A DNA stretch of 64,000 bases. Origin: JAXHUH01 sp034211175 (lineage in GTDB: Bacteria; Actinomycetota; Acidimicrobiia; Acidimicrobiales; CAIXPF01). The position numbers and the translations under genes are program-made. The notes beneath the pieces were generated by a model. The model was not told the DNA's origin and searched no databases. It was given only the letters and a program-made list of their open reading frames with translations. Where the stretch lies: contig JAXHUH010000289.1 of the NCBI GenBank assembly GCA_034211175.1, positions 51,454 through 115,453 of the forward strand, in the 5' to 3' direction. Shown here piece by piece: positions 24,955 through 33,158 of the stretch. Every line of letters starts with the position of its first letter. Position 1 is the stretch's first letter.

Positions 24955-25847
24955 ACCCCCAGACCGACCAGAGCACGACGACGGACGCCCTCTCGGTGGA
25001 CGGCGGCTCCGAGGAGCTCGCCCGGATCGCGAAGAAGAACGAAACGCCGACGGGTGACCAGGAGACCGGTGGGCACCGGATCTACGCCGAGGACCTGAAC
25101 ATCTACTACGGCGACTTCCTCGCCGTGGAGGGTGTCTCGATGGAGATCGAGCCGAAGTCGGTGACGGCGCTCATCGGGCCGTCCGGCTGCGGCAAGTCGA
25201 CCTTCCTGCGGTCGCTGAACCGCATGCACGAGGTCATCAACGGTGCCCACGTGAAGGGCAAGGTCGTCCTCAACGGCGTCGACCTCTACGGCCCCGGCGT
25301 CGACCCGGTCGCGGTGCGCCGCAAGGTCGGCATGGTCTTCCAGAAGCCGAACCCGTTCCCGACCATGTCGATCTACGAGAACGTCCTCGCCGGCAAGCGC
25401 CTGAACTCCCAGCGCATGAAGAAGGCCGACGCCGACGAGATGGTCGAGAAGTCGCTGCGGGGCGCCAACCTGTGGGAGGAGGTCAAGGACCGCCTCGACA
25501 AGCCCGGCTCCGGCCTCTCCGGTGGTCAGCAGCAGCGCCTGTGCATCGCCCGTACCATCGCGGTGGAGCCCGACGTCGTCCTCATGGACGAGCCGTGCTC
25601 GGCCCTCGACCCGATCTCCACCTTCGCCATCGAGGCGCTGATCGAGGAGATGAAGGTCGAGTACACGATCGTCATCGTGACCCACAACATGCAGCAGGCC
25701 GCCCGGGTGAGCGACCGCACGGGCTTCTTCAACATCGAGGGCACCGGCAAGCCGGGCAAGCTCGTGGAGATGGACGACACCACCAAGATCTTCTCCAACC
25801 CGTCGGAGCAGGCCACCTCCGACTACGTGACCGGCCGGTTCGGCTGA
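24951..25847 (+). CDS. pstB: Phosphate ABC transporter ATP-binding protein PstB
   Basis: 298 residues; ATG at 24951 overlaps the pstA stop by 4 nt. An N-terminal extension of about 42 polar residues precedes the ATPase: EDLNIYYGDFLAVEGVS, Walker A GPSGCGKST, VFQKPNPFPTMSIYENVLAG, signature LSGGQQQR, Walker B VVLMDEPCSALDP and the switch THNMQQAARVSD. Ends with the PstB-typical SEQATSDYVTGRFG. Drives phosphate import and relays transporter state to PhoU and the sensor kinase. Confidence 0.96.
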   Translation: MNPQTDQSTTTDALSVDGGSEELARIAKKNETPTGDQETGGHRIYAEDLNIYYGDFLAVEGVSMEIEPKSVTALIGPSGCGKSTFLRSLNRMHEVINGAHVKGKVVLNGVDLYGPGVDPVAVRRKVGMVFQKPNPFPTMSIYENVLAGKRLNSQRMKKADADEMVEKSLRGANLWEEVKDRLDKPGSGLSGGQQQRLCIARTIAVEPDVVLMDEPCSALDPISTFAIEALIEEMKVEYTIVIVTHNMQQAARVSDRTGFFNIEGTGKPGKLVEMDDTTKIFSNPSEQATSDYVTGRFG

Positions 25848-25902
25848 CCTTGCCGGCCGGACCGGCGGGCCGGGACCACCACATCGAACCCGAGGGGGGA
25901 AC

Positions 25903-26568
25903 GTGCCCGTGAGAGAAGGTTTCACCGACGAGCTCGAGGAGCTCCGGATCCAGGTCGAGGTCATGGCGCTGCGGGTCGACGCCAACCTCACGCGCATGCG
26001 CGAGGTCCTCGACACCGGCGACGAGGACCTCGCCCGCGAGGCCGTGGCGGCCGACGACGAGATCGACGCCATGGACCTGTCGCTCACCGAGCGCTGCTAC
26101 GACCTGCTGACGCTCGAGTCCCCGGTCGCCGGCGACCTGCGCCTCGTGGTGTCGATCGTCCGGATGCTGTCCGAGCTCGAGCGGGTCGGCGACCTGTCGC
26201 TGCGGGTCGTCAAGCTCGCACCCGAGCACGACGTGCTCCTCGTCGACGAGGAGATCCACGGCCTGGTCGTGTCGCTGGCCGACGCCGCGGTGAACACGTT
26301 CCACCGGGCCCTCGACTCGTGGGCCCGACGCGACCTCGATCTCGCGACCGTCATCGTCGAGCAGGGCACGCCGTGGTCGGAGACCGTCGACCAGATCGTC
26401 GCCGCCCTGCTGCGCCTCGAGGGGCCCGACGCCGGGCGTCGCGCCGTGCGCACCATGCAGGCGGTGCAGAGCCTCGACCGCATCGCCGATCACGGGCGGG
26501 TCATCGCCGCCCGCATCCGCTACCTGCTGACCGGTGACCCGGCCCACCTCGCCACCGAGGTGCGCTGA
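25903..26568 (+). CDS. phoU: PhoU-family phosphate signalling protein, copy 1
   Basis: 221 residues, GTG preceded by a run of Gs. Two PhoU three-helix repeats with the metal-cluster motifs EIDAMDLSLTERCYDLLTLE and the second-half SLDRIADHGRVIAARIRYL (E/D-R-I-x-D-H). The first-repeat motif SELERVGDLSLRV is also present. It links PstB to the histidine kinase. It lies 55 bp after pstB and 26 bp before a second, divergent PhoU copy. Confidence 0.92.
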   Translation: MPVREGFTDELEELRIQVEVMALRVDANLTRMREVLDTGDEDLAREAVAADDEIDAMDLSLTERCYDLLTLESPVAGDLRLVVSIVRMLSELERVGDLSLRVVKLAPEHDVLLVDEEIHGLVVSLADAAVNTFHRALDSWARRDLDLATVIVEQGTPWSETVDQIVAALLRLEGPDAGRRAVRTMQAVQSLDRIADHGRVIAARIRYLLTGDPAHLATEVR

Positions 26569-26594
26569 GCTGCCGCTCGGGGAAGATCGTTCCC

Positions 26595-27374
26595 ATGAAC
26601 CCGCCGCAACGCGACAACCGATCGACCTTCCACCAGGGCCTCGACGAGGTCACGGGTGACCTCGTGCGTCTCGCGGCGATGGTCAACGAGGTCATCACCC
26701 TCGGCACCGAGGCCCTGCTGGAGGTCGACCTCGACACCGCCCAGACGCTGATCGACAACGACGACGTGCTCGATGCGCTGTCGATCGACGTCGAGGAGCG
26801 GTGCTTCCACCTGCTCGCGCTCCACCAGCCGGTGGCGGGGGATCTCCGCCAGCTCGTCGCCAGCCTCAAGATCAACGCCGAGATCGAGCGGTCGGGCGAC
26901 CTCGTCGTCAACATCGCCAAGGCGACCCGGCGCATCTACGGCACCGAGTTCACGCCGGCGCTGCGGGGCCACATCCAGCAGATGAGCGACGAGGCCTCGC
27001 GGCTGTGCCGGCTCGCGGTCGACGCGTACGCCGAGCACGACGGCAGCCTCGGCGCCGCGCTCGACGACATCGACGACCGGCTCGACACCATCCACGCCGA
27101 GTTCATCCAGGCGGTGTTCGAGGCCCACCGCACCGACGCCATCGACCTCCAGGTCGCCGTCCAGCTCGCGCTGGTCGGCCGCTACTACGAGCGGATCGGC
27201 GACCACGCGGTCAACATCGGCGAGCGGGTCCGGTTCATGGCCGATGGCTACCTCCCCGAGCACGCCGGCGCGGCGAAGGCCCGGGCCCGCAACGACTGGG
27301 AGCAGCCCGAGCTGACCGCCCCCTGGAACGGCACGTCCGAGGACCTCGACCCCGACGACCCCCGGTTCCGATGA
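26595..27374 (+). CDS. phoU: PhoU-family phosphate signalling protein, copy 2
   Basis: 259 residues with the canonical opening FHQGLDEVTGDLVRLAAMVNE and the metal motifs INAEIERSGDLVVNIAK and ERIGDHAVNIGERVRFMADG. More like classical PhoU than copy 1. A C-terminal tail of about 40 residues is rich in acidic residues and Trp. It overlaps the kinase gene by ATGA, implying co-production with the sensor it is expected to inhibit under phosphate-replete conditions. Confidence 0.93.
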   Translation: MNPPQRDNRSTFHQGLDEVTGDLVRLAAMVNEVITLGTEALLEVDLDTAQTLIDNDDVLDALSIDVEERCFHLLALHQPVAGDLRQLVASLKINAEIERSGDLVVNIAKATRRIYGTEFTPALRGHIQQMSDEASRLCRLAVDAYAEHDGSLGAALDDIDDRLDTIHAEFIQAVFEAHRTDAIDLQVAVQLALVGRYYERIGDHAVNIGERVRFMADGYLPEHAGAAKARARNDWEQPELTAPWNGTSEDLDPDDPRFR

Positions 27375-28666
27375 GCGCCTCGTCGATCGCGCTCGCGATC
27401 GTCTGCGGCGTCGTCGCCGCCGCGGTGATCGGCCTCTGGCTCGATCGGCGCACCACCATCGGCCGCCTCGACGAGATCATCCGCTCCGCGGGCGGGCGGC
27501 CCGAGCCGATGCGGGGCGTCGCCGGGCGCCTCCACGAGCTCGAGCAGGTCGCCACCGAGGGCCAGGAGCACCGGGTTGCCCTCGCCGCGGTCACCGCCCG
27601 GTTCGAGGCCGCGCTCGCCGCGCTGCCCCAGGCCGTCGTGCTCTGCGACGCCGACGGCGAGATCGTGTTCGTCAACGACGCCGGTCGCCGCTACGTCGCT
27701 GCCCGCCACGGCGAGGCCCTCGTCGAGGCGGCGGTCCTCCAGCTGTTGGCCGCGGCCCGTCGGGGCGAGCGGGTCGAGCGGCGGGTCGATCTCGCCGGTC
27801 CGCCCCGCCGCTCCTTCGAGCTGTGCGCCGTCCCGGTCGACGAGCCGACCGACGACGACTCGCGCTCGGCGGCGCTGGCGCTGGTCGAGGACGTGACCGA
27901 GCGTCGCCGCCTCGAGGACGTCCGCCGGGACTTCGTGGCCAACATCAGCCACGAGCTGAAGACGCCGATCGGGGCGATCGGGCTGCTGGCCGACGCCATG
28001 GGCGAGGTCGACGAGCCCGAGGTCGTCCAACGGATGGCCCTGCGGATGCAGCACGAGGCCGACCGCGTCGGCCACACGATCGACGACCTGCTGATGCTGT
28101 CGAGCATCGAGACCGCCGAGCTGCTCGACCAGGAGCCGCTGCAGCTCGCCGCCGTCTTCGACGACGCCGCCGAGCGGGTGATGACCTCGGCCGACGAGCG
28201 GTCGATCGCCGTGAAGATCGAGCGCCCCGACGACGGCCTCGGCCTCGTCGGGGACCACCGCCAGCTCGTCTCCGCACTCACCAACCTGCTGGACAACGCC
28301 ATCAAGTACTCCGACGAGCACTCGGTCGTGCACCTGAGCGTCACCGAACGCGACGACCTGGTCGAGATCGAGGTGTCCGACACCGGCATCGGGATCCCGG
28401 CCAAGGACGTGGACCGCGTGTTCGAGCGCTTCTACCGGGTCGACGCCGCCCGCAGCCGGGCGACGGGCGGTACCGGCCTCGGGCTCGCCATCGTGCGCCA
28501 CGTGGCCGTCAACCACGGGGGCGAGGTCAAGGTCCGCTCCCGCGAGGGCGTGGGGTCGACCTTCGTGCTGTGCCTGCCGCGGGTGCCCATCCCGGTCGAC
28601 GACGACGGTGCGCTCGACGAGCGGGACGCGTACCAGCAGGTGAACGGGGAGTGGGTCGAACGGTGA
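27371..28666 (+). CDS. senX3: Sensor histidine kinase, SenX3/PhoR-like
   Basis: 431 residues; ATG overlaps the phoU stop by 4 nt. One N-terminal membrane helix (5-23), a linker, a PAS-like domain (about 75-180: ALPQAVVLCDADGEIVFVND), HisKA with phospho-acceptor His194 in FVANISHELKTPIGA, and HATPase_c with N box NLLDNAIKYS, G1 VSDTGIGIP, F box FERFYRVD and G2 GGTGLGLAI. With no large extracytoplasmic sensor it should read phosphate via PstB/PhoU, as SenX3 does in mycobacteria. Confidence 0.92.
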   Translation: MSASSIALAIVCGVVAAAVIGLWLDRRTTIGRLDEIIRSAGGRPEPMRGVAGRLHELEQVATEGQEHRVALAAVTARFEAALAALPQAVVLCDADGEIVFVNDAGRRYVAARHGEALVEAAVLQLLAAARRGERVERRVDLAGPPRRSFELCAVPVDEPTDDDSRSAALALVEDVTERRRLEDVRRDFVANISHELKTPIGAIGLLADAMGEVDEPEVVQRMALRMQHEADRVGHTIDDLLMLSSIETAELLDQEPLQLAAVFDDAAERVMTSADERSIAVKIERPDDGLGLVGDHRQLVSALTNLLDNAIKYSDEHSVVHLSVTERDDLVEIEVSDTGIGIPAKDVDRVFERFYRVDAARSRATGGTGLGLAIVRHVAVNHGGEVKVRSREGVGSTFVLCLPRVPIPVDDDGALDERDAYQQVNGEWVER

Positions 28667-28739
28667 CCGGCGCCGCGGCGTCGTGCCGCCCTCGGCGTGA
28701 ACGAGCGGGCTCGAGCGGGACCGAATGGGAAGGAGCCAC

Positions 28740-29453
28740 GTGCAAGGGTCGGACATGACCGTGTTGGTCGTCGAGGACGAGCCGTCGTTCGTCGACGCGC
28801 TCACCGTCGGGCTGCAGCGCGAGGGGTTCAAGGTCGAGGTCGCCGTCGACGGCTACGAGGCGCTCGAGCGCTTCGACGCCGTGCTGCCCGACATCGTCCT
28901 CCTCGACGTGATGCTGCCCCGCATGTCGGGCATCGACGTGTGCCGCGAGCTCCGGCAGCGGACCAAGATCCCCATCATCATGGTGACGGCGAAGGGCTCG
29001 GAGATCGACACGGTCGTCGGGCTCGAGGTCGGCGCCGACGACTACGTGAGCAAGCCGTACCGCTTGCGCGAGCTCGTCGCCCGGATGCGGGCCGTGCTGC
29101 GCCGCACGCCCCAGGACGGCAACGGCATCGTCGAGCCGTCGCTCGATCGCATCGAGGCGGGCGACGTCACGATCGACCTGGAGCGTCACGAGGTCACGAT
29201 CCGGGGCGAGCCGATCAACCTGCCGCTCAAGGAGTTCGAGCTGCTGTCGCTGCTGCTCGACAACGCCGGCCGGGTCCTCACCCGCGAGCAGCTCATCGAC
29301 CGGGTGTGGGGCATGGACTACGTCGGCGACACCAAGACGCTCGACGTCCACATCAAGCGCCTGCGAGCCAAGGTCGAGACCGAGCCGTCCCGCCCCACCC
29401 GCATCATCACCATCCGCGGCCTCGGCTACAAGTACGTCCCGCACAACGGCTGA
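28740..29453 (+). CDS. regX3: Response regulator, RegX3/PhoP-like
   Basis: 237 residues from the GTG at 28740, 5 nt after AAGGAG (an ATG at 28755 is an alternative). Receiver domain with acidic pocket VVEDE, phospho-acceptor Asp56 in DIVLLDVMLP, Thr in MVTAKG and Lys in SKPYRLRELVAR; then an OmpR-type winged helix (LPLKEFELLSLLLDNAGRVL, DVHIKRLRAKVE, IRGLGYKYV). It should bind the PHO-box repeats described in this window and switch on pst, phoX and the GntR/2H phosphoesterase region at low phosphate. Confidence 0.92.
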   Translation: MQGSDMTVLVVEDEPSFVDALTVGLQREGFKVEVAVDGYEALERFDAVLPDIVLLDVMLPRMSGIDVCRELRQRTKIPIIMVTAKGSEIDTVVGLEVGADDYVSKPYRLRELVARMRAVLRRTPQDGNGIVEPSLDRIEAGDVTIDLERHEVTIRGEPINLPLKEFELLSLLLDNAGRVLTREQLIDRVWGMDYVGDTKTLDVHIKRLRAKVETEPSRPTRIITIRGLGYKYVPHNG

Positions 29454-29480
29454 TACTCGCTCGCCGACGGCCTAGCGGCC

Positions 29481-29680
29481 GGGCTGAGCCTCGCTCGCCG
29501 TCGGGCAGAGCCCTCCGGACGAGCTGCGGTCAGCTCGGACGAGCTGCGTTCAGCGGGCTGAGCCTCGCTCGCCGTTGGGCAGAGCCCGGCTGGTCCTCGC
29601 TCGCCGTCGGGCCGGGGCCCGACGGACGAGCTGCGTTCAGCGGTCGAGCTGCGTTCAGCAGCCTGAGCCTTGGGCTGAGC
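29481..29680. repeat. Interleaved short direct repeats downstream of regX3
   Basis: The 324-bp gap after regX3 has no gene. It contains two repeat types. Unit A (GGGCTGAGCCTCGCTCGCCG, then a TCGGGCAGAGCCC-like end) starts at 29481 and 29555, with a shorter copy near 29592. Unit B, GGACGAGCTGCG(T/G)TCAGC, starts at 29517, 29537 and 29624, with a shorter copy at 29644. Order A-B-B-A-a-B-b suggests unequal duplication. Function unknown. Confidence 0.65.
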
Positions 29681-29707
29681 ATGGGTTGGCCCGCGAAGAG
29701 CGGAACT

Positions 29708-29747
29708 GGTCCCACTGAAGTGCCACCGGTGGCACTTCGTGGGGACC
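29708..29747. terminator. 40-bp near-perfect palindrome between convergent genes
   Basis: Two 20-nt arms meet at 29727/29728 with only three mismatches; the inner AAGTGCCACC/GGTGGCACTT is perfect. Lying between regX3 and the convergent aldo/keto reductase, it is best explained as a bidirectional terminator, though its symmetry would also suit a protein-binding site. Confidence 0.6.
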
Positions 29748-29777
29748 AGAACGGGATGGGTGCGTCGCGTCGGGTGG

Positions 29778-30644
29778 TCAGGCGAGGGTGTCGAGGCGGG
29801 CGCGCTCGTCGTCGGTGAGGTCGAGTGCGGCCGCGGCGACGTTGTCCTCCAGGTGGGCGACCGAGCCGGTGCCGGGGATCGGCAACATCGCCGGTGACCG
29901 ACCCAGCAACCACGCGAGGGCGACGGCGTGGTGCGAGGTGTCGTGGGCCCGGGCGATGTCATCCAGCGCATCGTGCGCGGCGCCGACGTCGCCGCCGCCG
30001 ATCGGCGCCCACGGGATGAACGCCAGCCCGTCGGCCTCGCACACCTCGAGCACCTCGGTCCAGCGGCGGTCGGTGAGGTTGAACCGGTTCTGGACGCTCA
30101 CGACGTCGACCATCGCCCGCACCTCGTAGAGCTGGTCCGCCGACACCTCCGACAGCCCGATGTGGCGGATCTTGCCCTCCTCGCGCAGGCGCACGAGCTC
30201 GCCGATCGTCGCATCGACCGGCACCTGCGGATCGATCCGGTGGAGCTGGTAGAGCGGGATCTGCTCGAGCCGCAGCCGCCGGAGGCTGTCCTCGCACGCG
30301 GCGCGCAGGTGCTCGGGCCGCCCGTCCGGCTCCCACCGTCCCGGTCCGGGGCGGGTGAGCCCGGCCTTCGTGGCGATGACCAGGCCGTTGGGGTAGGGGT
30401 GGAGCGCCTCGACGATCAGCTCCTCGGAGACCGCGGGGCCGTACGAGTCGGCGGTGTCGATGAAGTCGACCCCGAGCTCGACCGCCCGGCGCAGCACCCG
30501 GATCGCCTCGTCGTGGTCGGCCGGCGGTCCCCAGATGCCGTCGCCGGTGATGCGCATGGCTCCGTAACCCATGCGGTTCACCTCCAGGTCACCGAGGGTG
30601 ATCCGCCCGGCCCCGTCGATCGCTCGCGTCGTCGGTCGATCCAT
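29778..30644 (-). CDS. Aldo/keto reductase
   Basis: 288 residues. A TIM-barrel AKR with catalytic tetrad Asp and Tyr in FIDTADSYGP, Lys in VIATKAGL and His in YQLHRIDP. NADP-binding end LPIPGTGSVAHLEDNVAA. It reduces aldehydes or ketones with NADPH; substrate unknown. It is the only minus-strand gene inside the phosphate island and is divergent from phoX, sharing a 318-bp upstream region. It may be a bystander. Confidence 0.9.
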   Translation of the reverse strand: MDRPTTRAIDGAGRITLGDLEVNRMGYGAMRITGDGIWGPPADHDEAIRVLRRAVELGVDFIDTADSYGPAVSEELIVEALHPYPNGLVIATKAGLTRPGPGRWEPDGRPEHLRAACEDSLRRLRLEQIPLYQLHRIDPQVPVDATIGELVRLREEGKIRHIGLSEVSADQLYEVRAMVDVVSVQNRFNLTDRRWTEVLEVCEADGLAFIPWAPIGGGDVGAAHDALDDIARAHDTSHHAVALAWLLGRSPAMLPIPGTGSVAHLEDNVAAAALDLTDDERARLDTLA

Positions 30645-30824
30645 GCCCCCTGGTTACCCGTGCGGTGGATGCTCCCAACCGGCCCGGCGGACGGCCGCGA
30701 TCCGCACCGATCAGCGGAACACCGTTCGGTGACCAGGACCGTTGCGCAACGCCGAGCCGCTGACCAGGGCTGCATGACGATCGTCGGAAGGGTCCATCCG
30801 GCGGCTGCCGGTGTGTTGCCGACT

Positions 30825-30846
30825 GGTCAGCGACCGTTCACCTGCG
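30825..30846 (+). promoter_or_regulatory. PHO-box-like repeat upstream of phoX
   Basis: GGTCAGCGACC at 30825 and GTTCACCTGCG at 30836 make an 11-bp direct repeat in the 318-bp AKR-phoX gap. The second unit matches the Streptomyces consensus GTTCACC exactly, the first at 5 of 7 positions. No clear -10 follows. The gap also has two TGACCAGG copies (near 30729 and 30761) and the palindrome GTTGCGCAAC; no other gene is seen. Confidence 0.55.
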
Positions 30847-30962
30847 CTTGGAAGGCTCTCGCCGACTGTGGTGGGAGTCACCTCGAAGAGGTCGTCTCGT
30901 TCGAGGGCCCGCGCCCACCCGGTTCCACGCCGAGCGGTTCGAGAGAGAGGCCCGAGAACACC

Positions 30963-33158
30963 ATGGCGTTCTTCCGACGCGCGTCCCAGCCCGACCCCGA
31001 CGTCGATGTCGAGATCGGCTCACCCGATCGCCCCCGGACCGGGGACACCTTCGAGTCGGTCCTGACCCAGCGGCTCGCCCGCCGCAGCTTCCTGAAGGGC
31101 GCGGCGGCCAGCGGCGCGCTCGTCGCCACCGGCGGCATCGCCACCGGTGGCCTCCTCGGCTCGGCCTCGACCACGGCCGGTGCCGCGGCCGCCGGCGCCG
31201 CCGAGGGCGACATGCTGACCTTCGCCCCGCTGCCCCCCGGTGGCGGCCAGACCGCCGACCGCATCATCGTTCCCGAGGGCTACAAGTCCCAGACGCTGCT
31301 GAGCTGGGGCGACAGCCTCAAGGCCGGTGTTCCCTCGCTGGACGCCGACTCGGCCCGCGACGGGTACCTGCTCACCGACGAGGCCGTCGCCCACGCGGCC
31401 GACCAGTTCGGTTACAACAACGACGCCGTCGAGCTCTACCCCCTCGCCAGCGAGGACGGCATGGAGCACTACGTCGCCTGCGTCAACCACGAGTACACCA
31501 ACGAGGACCTGCTGTTCCCCGACTGGGGCAACGCGGACGCCTACGGCGTCGAGGTCGACGGCGAGATGGAGTTCGACGCCACCGCCTACGTGACCGCCAA
31601 CCCCAACTCGGCCCGCTACGCCTGGGCCGTGCACGGCATCGCCGCGGTCGAGATCGTGCGCGACCCGTCGACCAACGAGTGGTCCTACGTCCAGGACTCG
31701 CCGTACAACCGTCGCATCACGGCGACCACGCCGATGACGATGAGCGGCCCGGCGATCTTCAACGACCTCCTCAAGACCGCGGCCGACCCGGTCGGCGGGC
31801 TCGAGGTCCTCGGCACGCTCAACAACTGCGCCGCCGGTGACACGCCGTGGGGCACGTACCTCTCGGCCGAGGAGAACGTCGACCAGTACTTCGGCAACTA
31901 CGACGCCTACGCCGAGAGCGCGGGCGCCGACCCGAAGGTGATCGAGGCCCACCGCCGGCTGCCGCTGCCGGGTGGCCCGTCCTACCGTGCCTGGGAGGTC
32001 GTCGACGAGCGCTTCGACGTCGCCCTCCACCCGACCGAGGCCCTCCGCCACGGCTGGGTCGTCGAGGTCGACCCGATGAACCCGACCGCCCCGGCGGTCA
32101 AGCGCACGGCCCTCGGCCGGTTCAAGCACGAGTGCGCGACGACGATCGAGGCCGAGAACGGCCGGTGCGTGGTCTACAGCGGCGACGACGCCCGCTTCGA
32201 GTACGTCTGGAAGTTCGTCACCGCCGGCACCGTGAACCACGACGACCGCTCGGCCAACAAGGACCTGCTCGACGAGGGCACGCTCTACGTCGGCCGGTTC
32301 GACCCGGATGGCACCGGTGAGTGGCTGCCGGTCGTCTACGACGAGAACGGCCCGCTCGGCCCGGAGAACGGTTTCCACAGCCAGTCCGACGTGCTGATCA
32401 TGGCCCGCAAGGCCGGCGACATCCTCGGCGCCACCCCGATGGACCGTCCCGAGGACGTCCAGGCCAACCCGGTGACGCGCAAGATGTACGTCACGCTGAC
32501 CAACAACTCGAACCGCACCGCCGAGCCCGAGCTCGGCGAGCGGGACGGTCGCGAGGTCCAGCTCTTCCCGAACGAGTCGAACCCCCGCCACGACAACGAC
32601 TGGGGCCAGATCGTCGAGGTCGACGAGGGCGGCGACCAGACCTCCACGTCGTTCACGTGGGAGATCTTCCTGATGGCCGGTGACCCCCGTGGCGACGGCC
32701 AGTTCCTCACCTCGCTGGACGACATCGAGCTGCCGCTCGGCCCGAACGACACCTACTACGCCGGCTACGGCGACAACACGGAGCTGGCCGCGTTCGGTGC
32801 GCCGGACAACATCGGCTTCGACGGTGTCGGCAACATCTGGATGGTCACCGACGGCGGCCAGCCGGTCGAGCAGAACGACGGCTGCTTCGTCGCCCCGACC
32901 GAGGGCCCGACCCGGGGCTTCGCCCGCCAGTTCCTCAGCACGGTCGTCGACTCCGAGGTCTGCGGTGCCGAGTTCGCACCCAACTTCGAGAGCGTCTTCT
33001 TCAACATCCAGCACCCGGGCGATGGCGGCGACCTCTTCGAGCCGACCAGTGCGTTCCCGGCCGGCAGCAAGGACGACGGCGACAACTACGTGCCCCGTCC
33101 GTCGCTGATCGTGGTCAACAAGGCCGATCCGGCCGCCGACCAGCGGATCGGCTCCTGA
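30963..33158 (+). CDS. phoX: Tat-exported alkaline phosphatase PhoX
   Basis: 731 residues. A twin-arginine signal LARRSFLKGAAA (RR at 40-41) followed by an Ala/Gly-rich hydrophobic stretch directs Tat export. The DUF839/PhoX body shows VACVNHEYTNEDLLFP, AVHGIAAVEI, NNCAAGDTPWGTYLSAEENV, WVVEVDP, GRFKHECATTIE, YSGDDARFEYVWKFV and DNIGFDGVGNIWMVTDGG, the Ca/Fe-cofactor phosphatase family. It frees phosphate from organic phosphoesters outside the cell for PstSCAB. The stop overlaps the next start by one base (TGATG), so the downstream oxygenase is translationally coupled. Confidence 0.94.
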   Translation: MAFFRRASQPDPDVDVEIGSPDRPRTGDTFESVLTQRLARRSFLKGAAASGALVATGGIATGGLLGSASTTAGAAAAGAAEGDMLTFAPLPPGGGQTADRIIVPEGYKSQTLLSWGDSLKAGVPSLDADSARDGYLLTDEAVAHAADQFGYNNDAVELYPLASEDGMEHYVACVNHEYTNEDLLFPDWGNADAYGVEVDGEMEFDATAYVTANPNSARYAWAVHGIAAVEIVRDPSTNEWSYVQDSPYNRRITATTPMTMSGPAIFNDLLKTAADPVGGLEVLGTLNNCAAGDTPWGTYLSAEENVDQYFGNYDAYAESAGADPKVIEAHRRLPLPGGPSYRAWEVVDERFDVALHPTEALRHGWVVEVDPMNPTAPAVKRTALGRFKHECATTIEAENGRCVVYSGDDARFEYVWKFVTAGTVNHDDRSANKDLLDEGTLYVGRFDPDGTGEWLPVVYDENGPLGPENGFHSQSDVLIMARKAGDILGATPMDRPEDVQANPVTRKMYVTLTNNSNRTAEPELGERDGREVQLFPNESNPRHDNDWGQIVEVDEGGDQTSTSFTWEIFLMAGDPRGDGQFLTSLDDIELPLGPNDTYYAGYGDNTELAAFGAPDNIGFDGVGNIWMVTDGGQPVEQNDGCFVAPTEGPTRGFARQFLSTVVDSEVCGAEFAPNFESVFFNIQHPGDGGDLFEPTSAFPAGSKDDGDNYVPRPSLIVVNKADPAADQRIGS

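Noticed and set aside
29454..29777. Small protein gene in the repeat-rich gap after regX3
   Set aside because: Open frames exist but follow the repeats, have no ribosome site and encode low-complexity Arg/Ala/Ser peptides.
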